Below, piece after piece: positions 35,549-35,985 of a stretch of 35,985 bases of DNA (positions within the stretch are counted from its first letter, which is position 1; each line of letters begins with the position of its first letter). This stretch comes from Woeseiaceae bacterium (GTDB lineage Bacteria; Pseudomonadota; Gammaproteobacteria; Steroidobacterales; Woeseiaceae), in NCBI GenBank assembly GCA_030065985.1, contig JASJCM010000018.1, positions 1 to 35,985 of the forward strand, read 5' to 3'. The position numbers and the translations under genes are program-made. Under the pieces are notes generated by a model. That model ran no database searches, was not told the origin of the DNA, and was given only the letters and a program-made list of their open reading frames with translations.

Positions 35549-35607
35549 TTCGTGAGCCTGTTCGTATTTGCTTACTCAGGTTCAGACAAGAGTTAACTCC
35601 CTCATTA

Positions 35608-35655
35608 GCGGGTGTAGTTCAATGGTAGAACGTCAGCTCCCCGAGCTGGTATGCC
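35608..35655 (+). pseudogene. Truncated tRNA-Gly-like sequence (CCC-type)
   Basis: The first part matches a bacterial tRNA-Gly: acceptor strand GCGGGTG, TA, D arm GTTC-AATGGTA-GAAC, and anticodon stem TCAGC/GCTGG around the loop TCCCCGA. The 3' half is missing: no T arm with TTCGA and no CACCCGC acceptor strand follows, and the sequence runs straight into the 3' end of a minus-strand gene. The loop has C where the invariant T33 should be. It is therefore a broken copy or a breakpoint, not a working tRNA. Confidence 0.75.
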
Positions 35656-35665
35656 TGACTGACAG

Positions 35666-35985
35666 TTAGTTGACCGGCTGTACCGCGATACCGTCCGATG
35701 AGGCGACAAATACGGTGCGACCGTCCGGGGAAATCGCCATCCTCGCTAACAAGGGGTTTCCTGGATCTCCCGCCAGTACTACCCCCGTTCCGATCTCCGG
35801 GTACTGGCCTGCCACCGGAGCGGCCGTTAGATCGTAGCTACGCAGAATAGCGCCTGGCGAGACGGTATACAGCCGCGTGCCATCGGGGGCGAGCACGAAC
35901 TGATTATTGTCTGCCAGAACCTCACCCAACAGGTTATAGCTTCGATCGTAGACCTCGAGGTGATATTCCGTAGGAGAGGCAAAAT
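35666..35985 (-). CDS. C-terminal part of a beta-propeller-repeat protein (runs off the window)
   Basis: The open frame continues through the right edge of the window without a stop, so only the last 106 residues are seen. They hold propeller-like repeats: NQFVLAPDGTRLYTVSPGAILRSYDL and ARMAISPDGRTVFVASSDGIAVQ. The S-P-D-G-[TR]-x-[VL]-[YF]-V pattern is that of YVTN/WD40-like surface or periplasmic proteins. The function of the full protein cannot be judged. Its stop codon lies ten bases from the truncated tRNA-Gly-like sequence. Confidence 0.75.
   Translation of the reverse strand, partial: FASPTEYHLEVYDRSYNLLGEVLADNNQFVLAPDGTRLYTVSPGAILRSYDLTAAPVAGQYPEIGTGVVLAGDPGNPLLARMAISPDGRTVFVASSDGIAVQPVN

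Overview
The window reads as chromosomal DNA of a free-living, probably marine or sediment, gammaproteobacterium. It is GC-rich by eye and densely coded. The order murJ-ribF-lspA running convergently into a pilE...fimT minor-pilin operon matches the arrangement known from Pseudomonas, except that ileS, fkpB and ispH are missing. A Woeseiales-, Chromatiales- or Steroidobacterales-like lineage is plausible, but the sequence alone cannot decide this.

Left third (1-14,549). murJ (lipid II flippase), ribF (FMN/FAD synthesis) and lspA (lipoprotein signal peptidase) form a plus-strand operon. It ends at a 49-bp, essentially perfect palindrome at 3180-3228. A minus-strand type IV pilus minor-pilin/tip operon converges on it. 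In transcription order it is fimT, fimU, pilV, pilW, pilX, a small secreted protein, pilY1, a homologous small secreted protein, a second pilY1, pilE. The small-protein/pilY1 pair is therefore duplicated in tandem.

Middle (14,550-25,904). A Fur-family regulator without any cysteine is followed by tRNA-Thr(CGT). Next come an SPFH/prohibitin-like membrane protein coupled to an apparently exported Rossmann-fold oxidoreductase, the RNA helicase rhlE, and a rhomboid protease whose 3' end overlaps rhlE. Then a near-consensus sigma-70 promoter drives six tightly packed genes: RND adaptor, RND pump, two half-size DUF1538 membrane proteins, a PII-like protein and a two-CBS-domain protein. I consider this cluster the best candidate for an undescribed system: a two-subunit membrane transporter or channel, with nucleotide or metabolite sensors, transcribed together with an RND efflux pump.

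Right third (25,908-35,985). A tyrosine phenol-lyase, with all the main TPL residues conserved, is divergent from a TonB-dependent receptor. The receptor is terminated convergently against a di-heme cytochrome c peroxidase-like lipoprotein. These are followed by a YgbA (nitric-oxide-responsive family) protein, an SDR oxidoreductase with a signal peptide, an outer-membrane beta-barrel-like protein, a secreted S9 prolyl-oligopeptidase-family peptidase, a truncated tRNA-Gly-like sequence, and the C-terminal end of a beta-propeller-repeat protein that runs off the window.

Protein functions are assigned by recognising family motifs. No database search was run.
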